Assembly (NCBI RefSeq): GCF_947259025.1
Contig: NZ_CAMYKO010000006.1
Location: 310,001 to 374,000 of the forward strand
Source of the DNA: an uncultured Methylophaga sp.
GTDB taxonomy: Bacteria; Pseudomonadota; Gammaproteobacteria; Nitrosococcales; Methylophagaceae
Length of the DNA: 64,000 nucleotides
Reading direction: 5' to 3'
The notes below the pieces were generated by a model. That model was given only the letters and a program-made list of their open reading frames with translations. It had not been told where the DNA came from and searched no databases. The translations under genes were made by a program, and so were the position numbers. Shown here in pieces: positions 36,620-46,024 of this stretch; within the stretch, counting starts at the first letter, position 1, and every line of letters starts with the position of its first letter.

Positions 36620-37546
36620 ATGGCAAGACGTAATAAAAAAGGCCGTGATATCACCGGGATTGTCATTATCGACAAACCCACCGGTCACAGTTCCAACCAT
36701 GTGCTGCAACAGGTTAAACGCCTGTTTGATGCACGCAAGGCCGGCCATACCGGTAGTCTGGACCCGCTTGCCAGCGGGGTTTTACCAGTCTGTCTGGGGG
36801 AAGCGACCAAACTGTCGGGTTATCTGCTGGAAGCCGACAAGGAATATGCAGTGACCTGTAAACTGGGCGTGACCACCGACAGTGGTGATGCTGATGGTGA
36901 AACGGTCAGCGAGCAGCCGGTACCGGATTTTGATGAAGCCGATCTGAGTGCCATCCTGAACACATTTATCGGTGAGCAGGACCAGGTGCCGCCGATGTTT
37001 TCAGCTCTGAAACATCAGGGCCAGCCACTCTATAAGCTGGCACGCCAAGGCATTGAAGTAGAGCGCAAGTCGCGCCGCATCACGATTTACCAGATCGACC
37101 TGCTTGACTGTAACTCGGACAGCTTTACCTTATCAGTGCGTTGCAGTAAAGGCACCTATATCCGCACTTTGGTTGAAGATATCAGCCTTAAGCTAGGCAC
37201 TGGTGGCCACGTGACCATGCTGCGCCGCACCGGTGTGGCAGGCTATTCACTGAGTGACGCGGTGAGTCTGGAACAGTTGACGGCCATGCGTGAAGAGGAC
37301 GGCCTGTCGGCTTTGGATGAACAACTGGAAGCAGCGGAAGATGCTTTGCCTGACTGGCCAGTAGTGAACCTGGATGAAAAGGCCAGCAAAACCCTGAGTT
37401 ATGGTCAGCACGTGCAGAGCACGCTACCGTTTAAACGCGCAAATGTGCGCCTGTTTGATCAAAATGAAAAGTTTATGGGCCTGGGTGAGATGACTACAGA
37501 TGGGGTTATCAAGCCTAAGCGCCTGTTTGCTGCTGCGGTTTCCTGA
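36620..37546 (+). CDS. truB: tRNA pseudouridine synthase B
   Basis: A 308-residue enzyme making pseudouridine 55 in the T-loop of tRNAs. The catalytic aspartate lies in GHTGSLDPLASGVLPVCLGEATK. The substrate-binding region has VPPMFSALKHQGQPLYKLARQG, and the YIRTLVEDI segment matches the family. A PUA-like C-terminal part follows. It lies in the usual place before rpsO. Confidence 0.96.
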   Translation: MARRNKKGRDITGIVIIDKPTGHSSNHVLQQVKRLFDARKAGHTGSLDPLASGVLPVCLGEATKLSGYLLEADKEYAVTCKLGVTTDSGDADGETVSEQPVPDFDEADLSAILNTFIGEQDQVPPMFSALKHQGQPLYKLARQGIEVERKSRRITIYQIDLLDCNSDSFTLSVRCSKGTYIRTLVEDISLKLGTGGHVTMLRRTGVAGYSLSDAVSLEQLTAMREEDGLSALDEQLEAAEDALPDWPVVNLDEKASKTLSYGQHVQSTLPFKRANVRLFDQNEKFMGLGEMTTDGVIKPKRLFAAAVS

Positions 37547-37554
37547 CAAGTTTC

Positions 37555-37583
37555 TTGTTTAAACAGGATAAAGTCGGTAAAAT
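37555..37583 (+). promoter_or_regulatory. probable rpsO promoter
   Basis: TTGTTT (37555-37560), a 17-base spacer and TAAAAT (37578-37583). The -10 matches five of six positions, the -35 three. It sits just after the truB stop, where E. coli also has a separate rpsO promoter. Confidence 0.45.
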
Positions 37584-37680
37584 TCGCAGCGCTTGGATGG
37601 TTGGCTGTTTTGGTGAAAAAACGCTGAAACAGTCCAGAATTTAACTGTTGGCTCAAAGCCGCAAAAAGTTGGAGTTTTCA

Positions 37681-37950
37681 ATGTCTATTTCTGCACAGCA
37701 AAAGAAAGAAATCATCAGTAAACATGCTCGCTCTGAAGGTGATACCGGTTCTGCCGAAGTCCAGGTTGCCCTGCTGACTGCTCGTATCAATAACCTGTCA
37801 GACCATTTTAAGAGCAATTCACATGACCACCACTCGCGCCAGGGTCTGCTGAAAATGGTCAGCAGCCGCCGTAAAATGCTCGACTATCTGCGTAATACAG
37901 ATATCGAACGTTACCGTGCCCTGATCGCTGAATTAGGCCTGCGTCGCTAA
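37681..37950 (+). CDS. rpsO: 30S ribosomal protein S15
   Basis: An 89-residue S15 of normal length, starting [12 protein letters not shown]. It has the highly conserved [31 protein letters not shown]-like [16 protein letters not shown], and [12 protein letters not shown] segments. S15 nucleates the 16S platform. ATG 37681 has GGAG upstream; the in-frame start at 37648 is dismissed. It is followed by two strong hairpins before pnp. Confidence 0.98.
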   Translation: MSISAQQKKEIISKHARSEGDTGSAEVQVALLTARINNLSDHFKSNSHDHHSRQGLLKMVSSRRKMLDYLRNTDIERYRALIAELGLRR

Positions 37951-37982
37951 GTTGAGTCTGGTGACCGATTATATGCACACAA

Positions 37983-38007
37983 GCCCGTTCCAGCTATCGG
38001 AACGGGC
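37983..38007 (+). terminator. hairpin after rpsO
   Basis: Perfect nine-base arms GCCCGTTCC and GGAACGGGC with a seven-base loop. There is no T-run, so it may act as a processing or end-protecting stem, or as a weak terminator, between rpsO and pnp. Confidence 0.5.
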
Positions 38008-38018
38008 CTGGTGACTAA

Positions 38019-38057
38019 AATATGCCCCTGATGCTGTTGCAGTGTCAGGGGCATATT
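38019..38057 (+). promoter_or_regulatory. pnp leader hairpin, possible RNase III site
   Basis: Perfect 13-base arms AATATGCCCCTGA and TCAGGGGCATATT around a 13-base loop, ending 80 bases before pnp. In E. coli RNase III cuts a stem at this place and PNPase then represses its own mRNA. The position and length of the duplex fit that scheme, but cleavage here is inferred. Confidence 0.5.
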
Positions 38058-38137
38058 CGTTTATTCAGTTTGTAAATATCAAACCAGCCTCGGAACGGGT
38101 TCGGGGTTGAGAGAGAAGAAGAGATAAAGGAAAAAAC

Positions 38138-40228
38138 GTGAACTCAGTAAAGAAGACAGTTCAGTTCGGTGACCATCAGTTAAGTCTGGAAACCGGAAAA
38201 GTTGCCCGTCAGGCAGGCGGTGCCGTTATTGCCAGCCTGGGTGAAACCTCGGTGCTGGTCACTGTGGTTGGTAAAAAAGAAGTCAACCCCGGTCAGGATT
38301 TTTTTCCTTTAACCGTTAACTACCAGGAACGGACCTATTCAGCCGGTAAAATCCCCGGTGGTTTCTTCAAGCGTGAAGGTCGCCCCAGCGAAAAAGAAAC
38401 GCTGACTTCGCGTCTGATTGACCGTCCGCTGCGTCCGCTGTTCCCTAACGGTTTTGTTAACGAAGTACAGGTTATTGCCACCGTGGTTGCGCTGGACCCG
38501 CAGGTGGATCCGGATATTCCTGCCATGATTGGTGCCTCTGCAGCACTGGCTATTTCAGGTATTCCATTCAACGGCCCGCTGGGCGGCGCCCGCGTCGGTT
38601 ACATTGATGGTCAGTACGTATTGAACCCGAGCAAGGAACAACTGGACAGCAGTGATCTGGATTTGGTGGTTGCCGGTACTGAAAGCGCCGTTCTGATGGT
38701 GGAATCAGAAGCCTCTGAACTGCCGGAAGAAGTCATGCTGGGTTCGGTCATGTTTGGCCATCAACAGATTCAGACTGCAATTGGCCTGGTCAAAGAACTG
38801 CAGGCGGAAGCTGGCAAACCGGCCTGGGACTGGACGGCACCCGAGAAAGACGAAACGCTGTACAACACTGTCAAAGACAAAGCGTTTGAAGGTATTAAAG
38901 AAGCTTATGCCATCAGCGACAAACTGGCGCGTCTGGAACAACTCAGCGCTGTCCGTGCTGCTACTGTGGAGGCTTTGGTCACTGAAGAGTCAGATCTGAC
39001 CGAAGATGATGTCAAAGGCGTCTTTTCCAAACTGGAAAAAGAACTGGTTCGCGGCAAGATTATTGCTGGTGACCCACGTATTGATGGTCGTGATACCAGC
39101 AGCGTGCGTCCTATCTTCGTCGAAACCTCGACTTTGCCACGTGTTCATGGTTCTGCTTTATTCACCCGTGGTGAAACCCAGGCGATGGTCGTCGCCACAC
39201 TGGGCGCCGAACGTGATGCACAGATGATCGACGCGGTGGAAGGTGAGTATCGTGACCGCTTTATGCTGCACTACAACTTCCCGCCATACTGTGTTGGTGA
39301 AACCGGTTTTGTGGGTTCACCAAAACGTCGTGAAATCGGCCACGGTAAACTGGCCAAACGCGGTATCGCTGCGGTCATGCCATCAGCAGAAGACTTCCCA
39401 TACGTAGTACGTGTGGTTTCAGAAATTACCGAATCAAACGGCTCAAGCTCCATGGCTTCTGTCTGTGGTACCAGTCTGGCACTGATGGATGCCGGTGTGC
39501 CTCTGAAAGCGCCCGTCGCCGGTATCGCCATGGGTCTGATTAAAGAAGATGACGGTTACGCCGTTTTGACCGATATCCTCGGTGATGAAGATCATCTGGG
39601 CGATATGGACTTCAAAGTCGCTGGTACCGAGAAAGGCGTTACCGCACTGCAGATGGATATCAAGATCGAAGGCATCAACGAAGAAATCATGCGTACGGCA
39701 CTGGCTCAGGCCCGTGACGGTCGTATGCATATTCTGGATAAGATGAATGCTGTGCTCTCGACCCACCGCACTGAAATGTCGAAATTCGCACCACGGATTA
39801 TCACCGTTAAGATCAACGCCGATAAAATCCGTGACGTCATTGGTAAAGGTGGTGCCACCATTCGTGCTATCACCGAACAAACCGGTGCCACAATCGATAT
39901 TCAGGATGACGGTACCGTGATGATTTTCTCATCTGACTATGATGCCGGTCAGGCTGCGCTGCGTCAGGTGGAAGACATTACGGCTGAGGTCGAAGTCGGC
40001 AAAATCTACGAAGGTCGCGTGGCCAAGTTGATGGACTTCGGTGCCTTTGTCACCATTCTGCCGGGCAAAGATGGCCTGGTGCATATCTCGCAAATTTCGG
40101 AAGAGCGCGTTGAGAATGTCGGTGACAAGCTGTCTGAAGGCGATATGATTAAGGTTAAAGTTCTGGAAGTCGATCGCCAGGGCCGTATTCGCCTGAGTAT
40201 GAAAGCAGTGAATGAAGCCGCAGAATAA
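38138..40228 (+). CDS. pnp: polyribonucleotide nucleotidyltransferase
   Basis: A 696-residue PNPase, the phosphorolytic 3'-5' exoribonuclease of the degradosome. Two RNase PH domains are visible; the second includes [16 protein letters not shown] and [26 protein letters not shown] domain ([20 protein letters not shown]) and a C-terminal S1 domain ([15 protein letters not shown]) follow. GTG 38138 has AAAGG upstream. A strong terminator follows at 40251. Confidence 0.98.
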   Translation: MNSVKKTVQFGDHQLSLETGKVARQAGGAVIASLGETSVLVTVVGKKEVNPGQDFFPLTVNYQERTYSAGKIPGGFFKREGRPSEKETLTSRLIDRPLRPLFPNGFVNEVQVIATVVALDPQVDPDIPAMIGASAALAISGIPFNGPLGGARVGYIDGQYVLNPSKEQLDSSDLDLVVAGTESAVLMVESEASELPEEVMLGSVMFGHQQIQTAIGLVKELQAEAGKPAWDWTAPEKDETLYNTVKDKAFEGIKEAYAISDKLARLEQLSAVRAATVEALVTEESDLTEDDVKGVFSKLEKELVRGKIIAGDPRIDGRDTSSVRPIFVETSTLPRVHGSALFTRGETQAMVVATLGAERDAQMIDAVEGEYRDRFMLHYNFPPYCVGETGFVGSPKRREIGHGKLAKRGIAAVMPSAEDFPYVVRVVSEITESNGSSSMASVCGTSLALMDAGVPLKAPVAGIAMGLIKEDDGYAVLTDILGDEDHLGDMDFKVAGTEKGVTALQMDIKIEGINEEIMRTALAQARDGRMHILDKMNAVLSTHRTEMSKFAPRIITVKINADKIRDVIGKGGATIRAITEQTGATIDIQDDGTVMIFSSDYDAGQAALRQVEDITAEVEVGKIYEGRVAKLMDFGAFVTILPGKDGLVHISQISEERVENVGDKLSEGDMIKVKVLEVDRQGRIRLSMKAVNEAAE

Positions 40229-40250
40229 ACTTTAATTATCACTTTTAATG

Positions 40251-40284
40251 AAAAAAGCCCCGTCCAACTGGTCGGGGCTTTTTT
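40251..40284 (+). terminator. factor-independent terminator after pnp
   Basis: AAAAAAGCCCCG and CGGGGCTTTTTT arms (40251-40262 and 40273-40284) with a ten-base loop and T-run. It closes the rimP-pnp operon. Confidence 0.92.
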
Positions 40285-40402
40285 GTGCCTAAAAAATCGT
40301 TTCTCCGGTAATACTGGGGGTTGACGGTACCCTTGGACATATCAGAGTCAACGGTGAGTATGTGATTAAGTTCTCATAATTAATAAATTAATCAAAAATA
40401 AC

Positions 40403-40430
40403 TTGACCAGATTCATATTTTTCAGATATT
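40403..40430 (+). promoter_or_regulatory. possible promoter for the repeat lipoprotein gene
   Basis: TTGACC (40403-40408) matches five of six -35 positions. GATATT (40425-40430) after 16 bases matches four of six -10 positions. The surrounding region is AT-rich and lies between the pnp terminator and the lipoprotein start. Confidence 0.35.
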
Positions 40431-40491
40431 GCTATTATCAATGGAATTCTTCGTATTTGTGGACCAATAGCGAAGAAGAGAGGACAGGGAA

Positions 40492-42129
40492 ATGGAAAAT
40501 GGAAAAACCAAGTTAGTTCAATTGATCGCATTAGGCATAGCGATTTCTGTGTCGGCAGGTTGCAGTGGCAGTAGCAGCAAGTCGGTTAAAAGCGGCGGTT
40601 CCGGCGGCAGTGAGATGGTCGATGGTGGCGGCGGAAGTAATGGGCCGGGCAACGATTCCGGTGGTGGCGGTGGTGCCTCACCACAGAGTGCCGGCATTCA
40701 GGCTCTGTCGGATGATGGTGGCAATGTTGTCTCACGCGCTGGGGCAGCCGTCAGCGGGCTGGGCGGTACGGTCAGTCAACTGAGCCTGCTCGATACCGGT
40801 GCGGTGACCAGCGGAACCGGCGATATTATCACCAACACCGGCGAAGCCGTGGGCAGTATTGGTGATGGCTTAAGTCAGGGACTGGGCTCCCTGAGCGACA
40901 ATGATAATGCCATCGGCACAACCCTGGCTGGCGCGACCGGCGCTGTGGCTGAAGCCGGGCAAGCCGTCTCTGCAACGGGGACGACCTTAGAAAGTCTCAA
41001 TACTTTACCGGTATTTGCACAACTGGATGAGTCAACAGGTCTGGTGACAGAACTGGGCGGTACGGTCAATTCTTTGGGCGGCATTGTGACTCAAACCGGC
41101 GATTCACTGACAGTTTCCTTAACCCAGGAAGACGGCCACCTCAGTGGTTTGACAACAGAACTGACCGGCGTAGTGCGACCGCTGGTAAGCAATATTGGTG
41201 GTACCACTCAGCGTGTAGGCGATGCGCTACTGGTTGGCCCGGTAGCTAATGATATTCTGACCGAAGTGGGTACTGCGGTAGTGGTGCTGGGTAATGATCT
41301 TCAGGATGAAAATAACGCGGTGATCGCCGATGCCGGCGGTGTCGTCGAAGGAGTGGGTCAGCTTGTTGTTAACACTGGCGGTATTGTGACGGTCAGTGAG
41401 TCGGGAGAAGGCGAATTGCTGAGCCTGGCCGGGCTGCTGGGTGATGGTGGCTTGCCTCTGGTGGGATCAGTAGAAGACGGTCTTGTTGATGGAGGCACCG
41501 ATGGGCTGGTGACTACAGTTACCGCCACGGTAGACGGACTGACAGAAGGAGATAATGGACCGTTGGCCGGCACTGACGGCGTCGTTGCTACAGTAACCGA
41601 CACGGTCGATAGCCTGACTGGTGGTAATGATTTGGTTGGTGGCATCACAGACACGGTTGATGGTCTGACCGGCGGTAATGATCTTGTCGGTGGAGTCACA
41701 GACACGGTTGATGGACTGACCGGCGGTAATGATCTTGTCGGTGGCGTGACGGACACGGTTGATGGACTGACCGGTGGTAATGATCTTGTCGGTGGCGTGA
41801 CGGACACGGTTGATGGACTGACCGGTGGCAATGATCTGGTCGGTGGCGTCACAGACACGGTTGATGGTCTGACCGGTGGTGATGATCTGGTCGGTGGTGT
41901 CACAGACACGGTGACCGGACTCACTGGCGGCGATGACCTTACTGGTGGTTTGACTGATACCGTCAATAATCTTGCCGGTGGCGATGACCTGGTGGGTGGT
42001 GTCACCGATACAGTAGAAGATGTCACCGGTGGACTGCTCAATACTGGTGGTGACGGTAACGGCGATGCTGGCCTGGTGGATCAGGTCGATGACGGGCTGC
42101 TGGACCCGCTACTGGGTGGCATTTTATAA
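40492..42129 (+). CDS. glycine-rich repeat lipoprotein, candidate ShlB-type cargo
   Basis: A 545-residue predicted lipoprotein with no known catalytic domain. The signal peptide ends in the lipobox VSAGC (Cys24), followed by a Ser/Gly linker. Residues about 65-370 contain irregular repeats mixing GG turns with Thr/Val/Leu strands (for example LGGTVNSLGGIVTQTG). From 41611 there are eight near-perfect 17-residue repeats, GLTGGNDLVGGVTDTVD. The protein is strongly acidic and has no cysteine after the lipobox. It lacks the Gly-X-Y periodicity of true collagen. A ShlB/FhaC-type transporter follows 157 bases downstream, suggesting surface display or secretion by that pore. Fold and function are unknown; a beta-solenoid or stalk is plausible. 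Confidence 0.75.
   Translation: MENGKTKLVQLIALGIAISVSAGCSGSSSKSVKSGGSGGSEMVDGGGGSNGPGNDSGGGGGASPQSAGIQALSDDGGNVVSRAGAAVSGLGGTVSQLSLLDTGAVTSGTGDIITNTGEAVGSIGDGLSQGLGSLSDNDNAIGTTLAGATGAVAEAGQAVSATGTTLESLNTLPVFAQLDESTGLVTELGGTVNSLGGIVTQTGDSLTVSLTQEDGHLSGLTTELTGVVRPLVSNIGGTTQRVGDALLVGPVANDILTEVGTAVVVLGNDLQDENNAVIADAGGVVEGVGQLVVNTGGIVTVSESGEGELLSLAGLLGDGGLPLVGSVEDGLVDGGTDGLVTTVTATVDGLTEGDNGPLAGTDGVVATVTDTVDSLTGGNDLVGGITDTVDGLTGGNDLVGGVTDTVDGLTGGNDLVGGVTDTVDGLTGGNDLVGGVTDTVDGLTGGNDLVGGVTDTVDGLTGGDDLVGGVTDTVTGLTGGDDLTGGLTDTVNNLAGGDDLVGGVTDTVEDVTGGLLNTGGDGNGDAGLVDQVDDGLLDPLLGGIL
41611..42018 (+). repeat. eight tandem 51-base coding repeats
   Basis: Eight in-frame copies of 51 bases, each encoding a 17-residue unit (S/G-LTGG-N/D-DLVGG-V-TDTVD). 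Copies 3 and 4 (41713-41814) differ by a single base, which suggests recent expansion. The last three copies are more diverged. Copy number is likely to vary between strains. Confidence 0.9.
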
Positions 42130-42233
42130 AGCCTGCTCAACGTTTTAAGTAAGGGATGACGAGTCTGTAAAGTGTTGAAGCAAGATTTAATTCAACCACC
42201 GTTTTTGCAGGACTCTAGTCAATAACAGGGGGT

Positions 42234-42266
42234 GGGGTGATGGCAACATCACTTCACCCCTTTTTT
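42234..42266 (+). terminator. terminator-like hairpin just upstream of the ShlB-type gene
   Basis: GGGGTGA (42234-42240) pairs with TCACCCC (42254-42260), with GATG/CATC able to pair inside, followed by six T. It ends about 20 bases before the transporter start, leaving no room for a promoter after it. Confidence 0.7.
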
Positions 42267-42286
42267 ATGCTTTGTACTCATGGAAG

Positions 42287-43981
42287 ATGAAGTCGCTCAT
42301 GCAACACAATCTAATCGCAGCCCTGTGCTGCAGTTTGTTCATACCACTGGCCGCTCAGGCCGTGGAGCCACCATTTATCGTTGATGAATCTGAGCAGCAA
42401 ATCAGCGAACCGAAAAAACAGACCGATGTGACTGTACCGGATGAAAAGTCACTGAGCACCGCGCCCGAGGTCAAGACCATTAAGGTTGAAGAAGTGCAGT
42501 TCCGGGGCGGGAGTGTTTTTTCATTAGACCAATTGGCAAAGATGGTGGAACCTTTGTTGGGCCGTGATGTGACAAAAAGCGAGATTGTCACCGTGTTACG
42601 TGCCATCACAACCCGCTACAAAGAAGCCGGCTATGCGCTGTCATTTGCGCTGTTGCCGGATCAGAATACCTCTGATGGTGTGTTAACTATCGTTTTGGTT
42701 GAAGGCTACATAGCCAGACAGGAAATTGTCATTGAAGACGAGGATGTCAAAGCGCGGGTTGCAAAACTCGCTGCCAGAATGCAAACCGAAAAACCATTAA
42801 CCACAGCGACTTTTGAACGTTATCTTAAGTTGATTGAAGCAACGCCCGGCTACAGGTTCAAAGTGCGGGTACCGAAACCGAAAACCTATGGTGGCGGTAC
42901 GACGATCAGGGTGGAAAGCGTAAGTTCAGAGTGGATTGAGGGCACGATGGGCCTTGACGACAGTAAAGAGGAAGAACTGAAACTGTTGCCTGGGGTCAGA
43001 CTCAACTCACTAACTTCCCACGGCGACCGTCTGACTGCCACGGCTTTATTGCCCAATGATTCGGTCGAGGCTTATTATGCGCTCAATTATCAGCAGGATT
43101 TGGGTACGGATGGCCTGCGCCTGACTTTGGCTGCCAATCACTTTGAAAGTGAAGGCGACGATCAAATTTTTGTTGCCGATATTCCGCTGGATTATCAGGA
43201 AAACAAACAGCGTGACACTTTGCGGGCCGGTATTGAGTACCCGCTGCAATTATCCAGAAAATCGGCCTGGTGGCTGGGTAGCAGGCTGCATTATCTTGAT
43301 GAGGATGCCGTCTATCAGTTACGCCGCATAGATGGCCTGGGTCGACCTGTGGAAATCGAAAAGACACTGCGCTATTCAGCGCTGGAAGTCTACTCCAACT
43401 GGACCCGGCAATTCAGTCGGCAGATTGTCAGGCTCTCCGGCAGTATTAAACAGGGCCTCGATATTGGTAATACTAAAAACAGTATTATCGATGCCAATGG
43501 CAACCGCCGGGGCAGTGAAACAACCCACTTCAATTTTGTCAGACTGGATGCGCTTTGGCGCTATATGCTGTCATCCCAATGGCGGGTTCAGTCAAAACTC
43601 AATCTTTTCTGGTCCGATGATGTATTGCCTTCCGCGGAACAAATCCGCTATGGCGGCCCGCGTTATGGCCGCGGTTATGCCGATGGCCAGGCACAGGGTG
43701 ACAAGGGGCTGGCTGCTGAAATTGAGCTGCGGTATCTGCAGCCCATAGCCATGGATTTCATCAAGCGTATAGAGCCTTACCTAGTGATTGATACGGCCCG
43801 CGCCAAACTGCGTGCCAGCGACCGCGATCAGGAGCTGATTTCAGCGGCTTTGGGTGTGGATATCACCGATACTGACAGTTATACCCTTGGCCTGGAATAC
43901 GCCAAGCCCCTGGGGGATGACCATATTGAGACAGAAGATAAAAGTCCTGTTTATAACCTGAGGATCCGCTGGCAATTCTGA
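42287..43981 (+). CDS. ShlB/FhaC/HecB family two-partner secretion transporter
   Basis: An Omp85-superfamily outer-membrane transporter of about 564 residues. I start it at ATG 42287 (MKSLMQHN), giving a signal peptide ending AAQA; the TTG at 42272 sits against the terminator T-run. A POTRA_2 domain (about residues 65-150: VEEVQFRGGSVFSLDQLAK, then TSDGVLTIVLVEGYI) is followed by the ShlB barrel. The loop-6-like motif GRGYADGQAQGDKG is present near the C-terminus, and the protein ends in an aromatic residue (WQF), as barrel proteins do. Members export large TpsA proteins. None with a standard TPS domain is encoded nearby, so the upstream repeat lipoprotein is the candidate cargo. Confidence 0.85.
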   Translation: MKSLMQHNLIAALCCSLFIPLAAQAVEPPFIVDESEQQISEPKKQTDVTVPDEKSLSTAPEVKTIKVEEVQFRGGSVFSLDQLAKMVEPLLGRDVTKSEIVTVLRAITTRYKEAGYALSFALLPDQNTSDGVLTIVLVEGYIARQEIVIEDEDVKARVAKLAARMQTEKPLTTATFERYLKLIEATPGYRFKVRVPKPKTYGGGTTIRVESVSSEWIEGTMGLDDSKEEELKLLPGVRLNSLTSHGDRLTATALLPNDSVEAYYALNYQQDLGTDGLRLTLAANHFESEGDDQIFVADIPLDYQENKQRDTLRAGIEYPLQLSRKSAWWLGSRLHYLDEDAVYQLRRIDGLGRPVEIEKTLRYSALEVYSNWTRQFSRQIVRLSGSIKQGLDIGNTKNSIIDANGNRRGSETTHFNFVRLDALWRYMLSSQWRVQSKLNLFWSDDVLPSAEQIRYGGPRYGRGYADGQAQGDKGLAAEIELRYLQPIAMDFIKRIEPYLVIDTARAKLRASDRDQELISAALGVDITDTDSYTLGLEYAKPLGDDHIETEDKSPVYNLRIRWQF

Positions 43982-44052
43982 TTAATCGTGTTGGCTGCAT
44001 ACGGCGCGTGCTTCAATGCTATGCTAGCGTTTTGTCAAAATAAGAGGTCTGC

Positions 44053-44829
44053 ATGCTGATAGATTGGCATCAGGTTTATGCGTCGGTGTGGCGCAGCCAT
44101 AGCGGAAAATTAAAACCCGTGACCCGACTTGATCCGGTAAGACTCAAGGAACTCAAGGGGATCGATAAGCAAAAGCAGGCGCTGCTTGATAACACCTGCC
44201 ACTTTATCAATGGCAAACCCAGCAATCATGCGATGTTGTGGGGCGCCCGGGGCACCGGCAAGTCTTCCTTGATTAAAGCGGTGCTGAACGAAAAGGCCCA
44301 GCAGGGGCTGCGCATGGTGCAGATCGACAAGGATGAACTACATCATCTGCCTGAAATTCTCGACTCGCTGGAAGACGCCGACCCGCAGTTTCGCTTTGTG
44401 ATCTTCTGTGATGACTTGTCATTTGAAGAAGGCGAGTCCAGTTACAAGCCCTTAAAAACCCTGCTGGAAGGCGGGCTGGAACTACCGCCTGAGCATGTGC
44501 GTCTCTACGCCACTTCCAACCGCCGCCACCTGTTGCCGGAAAAACAGTCTGAGAATCAGCTCAGCGGCCTGGTGGATGGCGAAGTTCACTATGCCGACAG
44601 CCTGGAAGACAAACTGGCGCTGTCGGATCGTTTCGGGCTGAATCTGTCTTTTTACCCCGCCAACTGGGATAACTACTTTGCGATTGTCGAGTCATTGTTT
44701 GCCGGGCTCAATGTTGATCCCCAGCAACTGCATGAAGCGGCCCGGCTCTATGCCATGGGGCGTGGCAGCCACAGCGGCCGCACCGCCAAGCAGTTTTATC
44801 AATATTACCGCGCCGGGCTGCCGGATTAG
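44053..44829 (+). CDS. DUF815-like AAA ATPase
   Basis: A 258-residue P-loop ATPase. Walker A is in LWGARGTGKSSLIKAV and the Walker B-like acidic pair in RFVIFCDDLSFEEGE. ATSNRRHLLPE follows, a sensor-1-like region. The layout matches the uncharacterised DUF815 family of small AAA-type ATPases. Its cellular role is unknown. AGAGGT precedes the ATG. It is convergent with the Bcr/CflA transporter gene, whose stop lies seven bases away. Confidence 0.8.
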   Translation: MLIDWHQVYASVWRSHSGKLKPVTRLDPVRLKELKGIDKQKQALLDNTCHFINGKPSNHAMLWGARGTGKSSLIKAVLNEKAQQGLRMVQIDKDELHHLPEILDSLEDADPQFRFVIFCDDLSFEEGESSYKPLKTLLEGGLELPPEHVRLYATSNRRHLLPEKQSENQLSGLVDGEVHYADSLEDKLALSDRFGLNLSFYPANWDNYFAIVESLFAGLNVDPQQLHEAARLYAMGRGSHSGRTAKQFYQYYRAGLPD

Positions 44830-44836
44830 TCGACGC

Positions 44837-46024
44837 CTATAGCGTTGCCTGCCGATAATGCAGCAAGCGCCGCAGCGCGGGTGCCAGCAAGGCGCAGATA
44901 AACATCACCAGCGTCATCGGCCAGGGTGTGCCGTCGCCCAACATACCAACTAGAGAACCGCTCACCGCCCCGGTGGCAAAACCGCCGGCGCCGAGCAGGG
45001 CCGTGGCGGTGGCACTGTTACTGGGAAAATACTCCACCGTGCTGGAAGTCGCATTGGACACAATCAGCCCCATAATGCCGATGTAAATAATCACCAGTGG
45101 TATCACCACGACCAGTGAAGGCGCCGAGCTGAGGCCAATATAAGTGAGTAAGAGTGTCGCGGCAGTCAGTTGACCGGCCTGACCGACTTTTAAAATATTT
45201 TGCGGTCGATGACGTTGCAGCAGCCTTAAATTCAGGCGGTTAAACAACATCATGGCAATCACGTTGGCACCAAACACAAAGGGATAAAGGGTCTCGCTGA
45301 GTCCGAAATAGCCCATATAAACGGCAGGCGAGCCGGTGATAAACGCAAACATGCCGCCCAGGGCAAAACACTGACAAAAGATAAAACCCACCGCACAGCG
45401 ATGACTGAGCACCATCTTGTAGCGACGCAAAGCGCTGGGGCGGTGCTCGGTTATGTGCCGGGTTTCAGGCAGTTTGAAAAACAGGGTGCTGCCAATCAGC
45501 AAACCATAGACCAGTAGAAAGTCGAAGATCAGCCGCCAGCCACTGAGCTGCAATAGCAGCATGCCAATCAACGGTGCCAGCAAGGGCGCCAGCATCATGA
45601 TCACGGCCATATTGGACAAGTGCCGGGCACTTTCCTGTCCTTTACTTAAATCACGAATCACCGCCGCCGAATTGACCACGGCCAGCCCACCGCCGAAGGC
45701 TTCAACAATGCGGCAGACCCAGACCCACTCCATGGTGGGACTGAAAATAATGCCCAGCGTGCCCAGACAAAAAAGGCTGATACCACTGCCGGTTGCTGCT
45801 CGCCGTCCGAAATGATCGGAAAACGGGCCACCAATGATCTGACCTACAGCAAAGCCTGCCAGAAACAGACTCAGCGAGAGTTCTGTGTCGTGGATACTGA
45901 CGTTAAAAAATGCTGACATTTCCGGCATAGCCGGCAGGTAAGCGTCAATTGCCAACGGCGTCATCGCCGTTAAGGAAGCCAGCAGCAGGATAAGCGAACG
46001 CAGCCTGATAGCAGAATCTTTCAT
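44837..46024 (-). CDS. Bcr/CflA family multidrug efflux MFS transporter
   Basis: A 395-residue major facilitator with 12 hydrophobic segments. The Bcr/CflA features are AIDAYLPAMPEM in helix 1 and GPFSDHFGRRAA in the helix 2-3 loop, as in drug/proton antiporters. It likely exports small toxic compounds from the cytoplasm. The start overlaps the stop of the upstream MarR gene by four bases, so the two form a regulated pair. Substrate unknown. Confidence 0.88.
   Translation of the reverse strand: MKDSAIRLRSLILLLASLTAMTPLAIDAYLPAMPEMSAFFNVSIHDTELSLSLFLAGFAVGQIIGGPFSDHFGRRAATGSGISLFCLGTLGIIFSPTMEWVWVCRIVEAFGGGLAVVNSAAVIRDLSKGQESARHLSNMAVIMMLAPLLAPLIGMLLLQLSGWRLIFDFLLVYGLLIGSTLFFKLPETRHITEHRPSALRRYKMVLSHRCAVGFIFCQCFALGGMFAFITGSPAVYMGYFGLSETLYPFVFGANVIAMMLFNRLNLRLLQRHRPQNILKVGQAGQLTAATLLLTYIGLSSAPSLVVVIPLVIIYIGIMGLIVSNATSSTVEYFPSNSATATALLGAGGFATGAVSGSLVGMLGDGTPWPMTLVMFICALLAPALRRLLHYRQATL

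Noticed and set aside
41611-42018. CRISPR-like array
   Set aside because: Units are contiguous 51-base in-frame coding repeats with no spacers.
41358-42041. Minus-strand reading frame of 227 codons opposite the repeat lipoprotein
   Set aside because: It is a Ser/Pro/Val-rich mirror of the tandem repeats, has no ribosome site or signal, and exists only because the 51-base repeat keeps one antisense frame open.
40492-42129. True collagen-like protein
   Set aside because: The repeats are 17 residues long and lack Gly-X-Y periodicity, despite high glycine.
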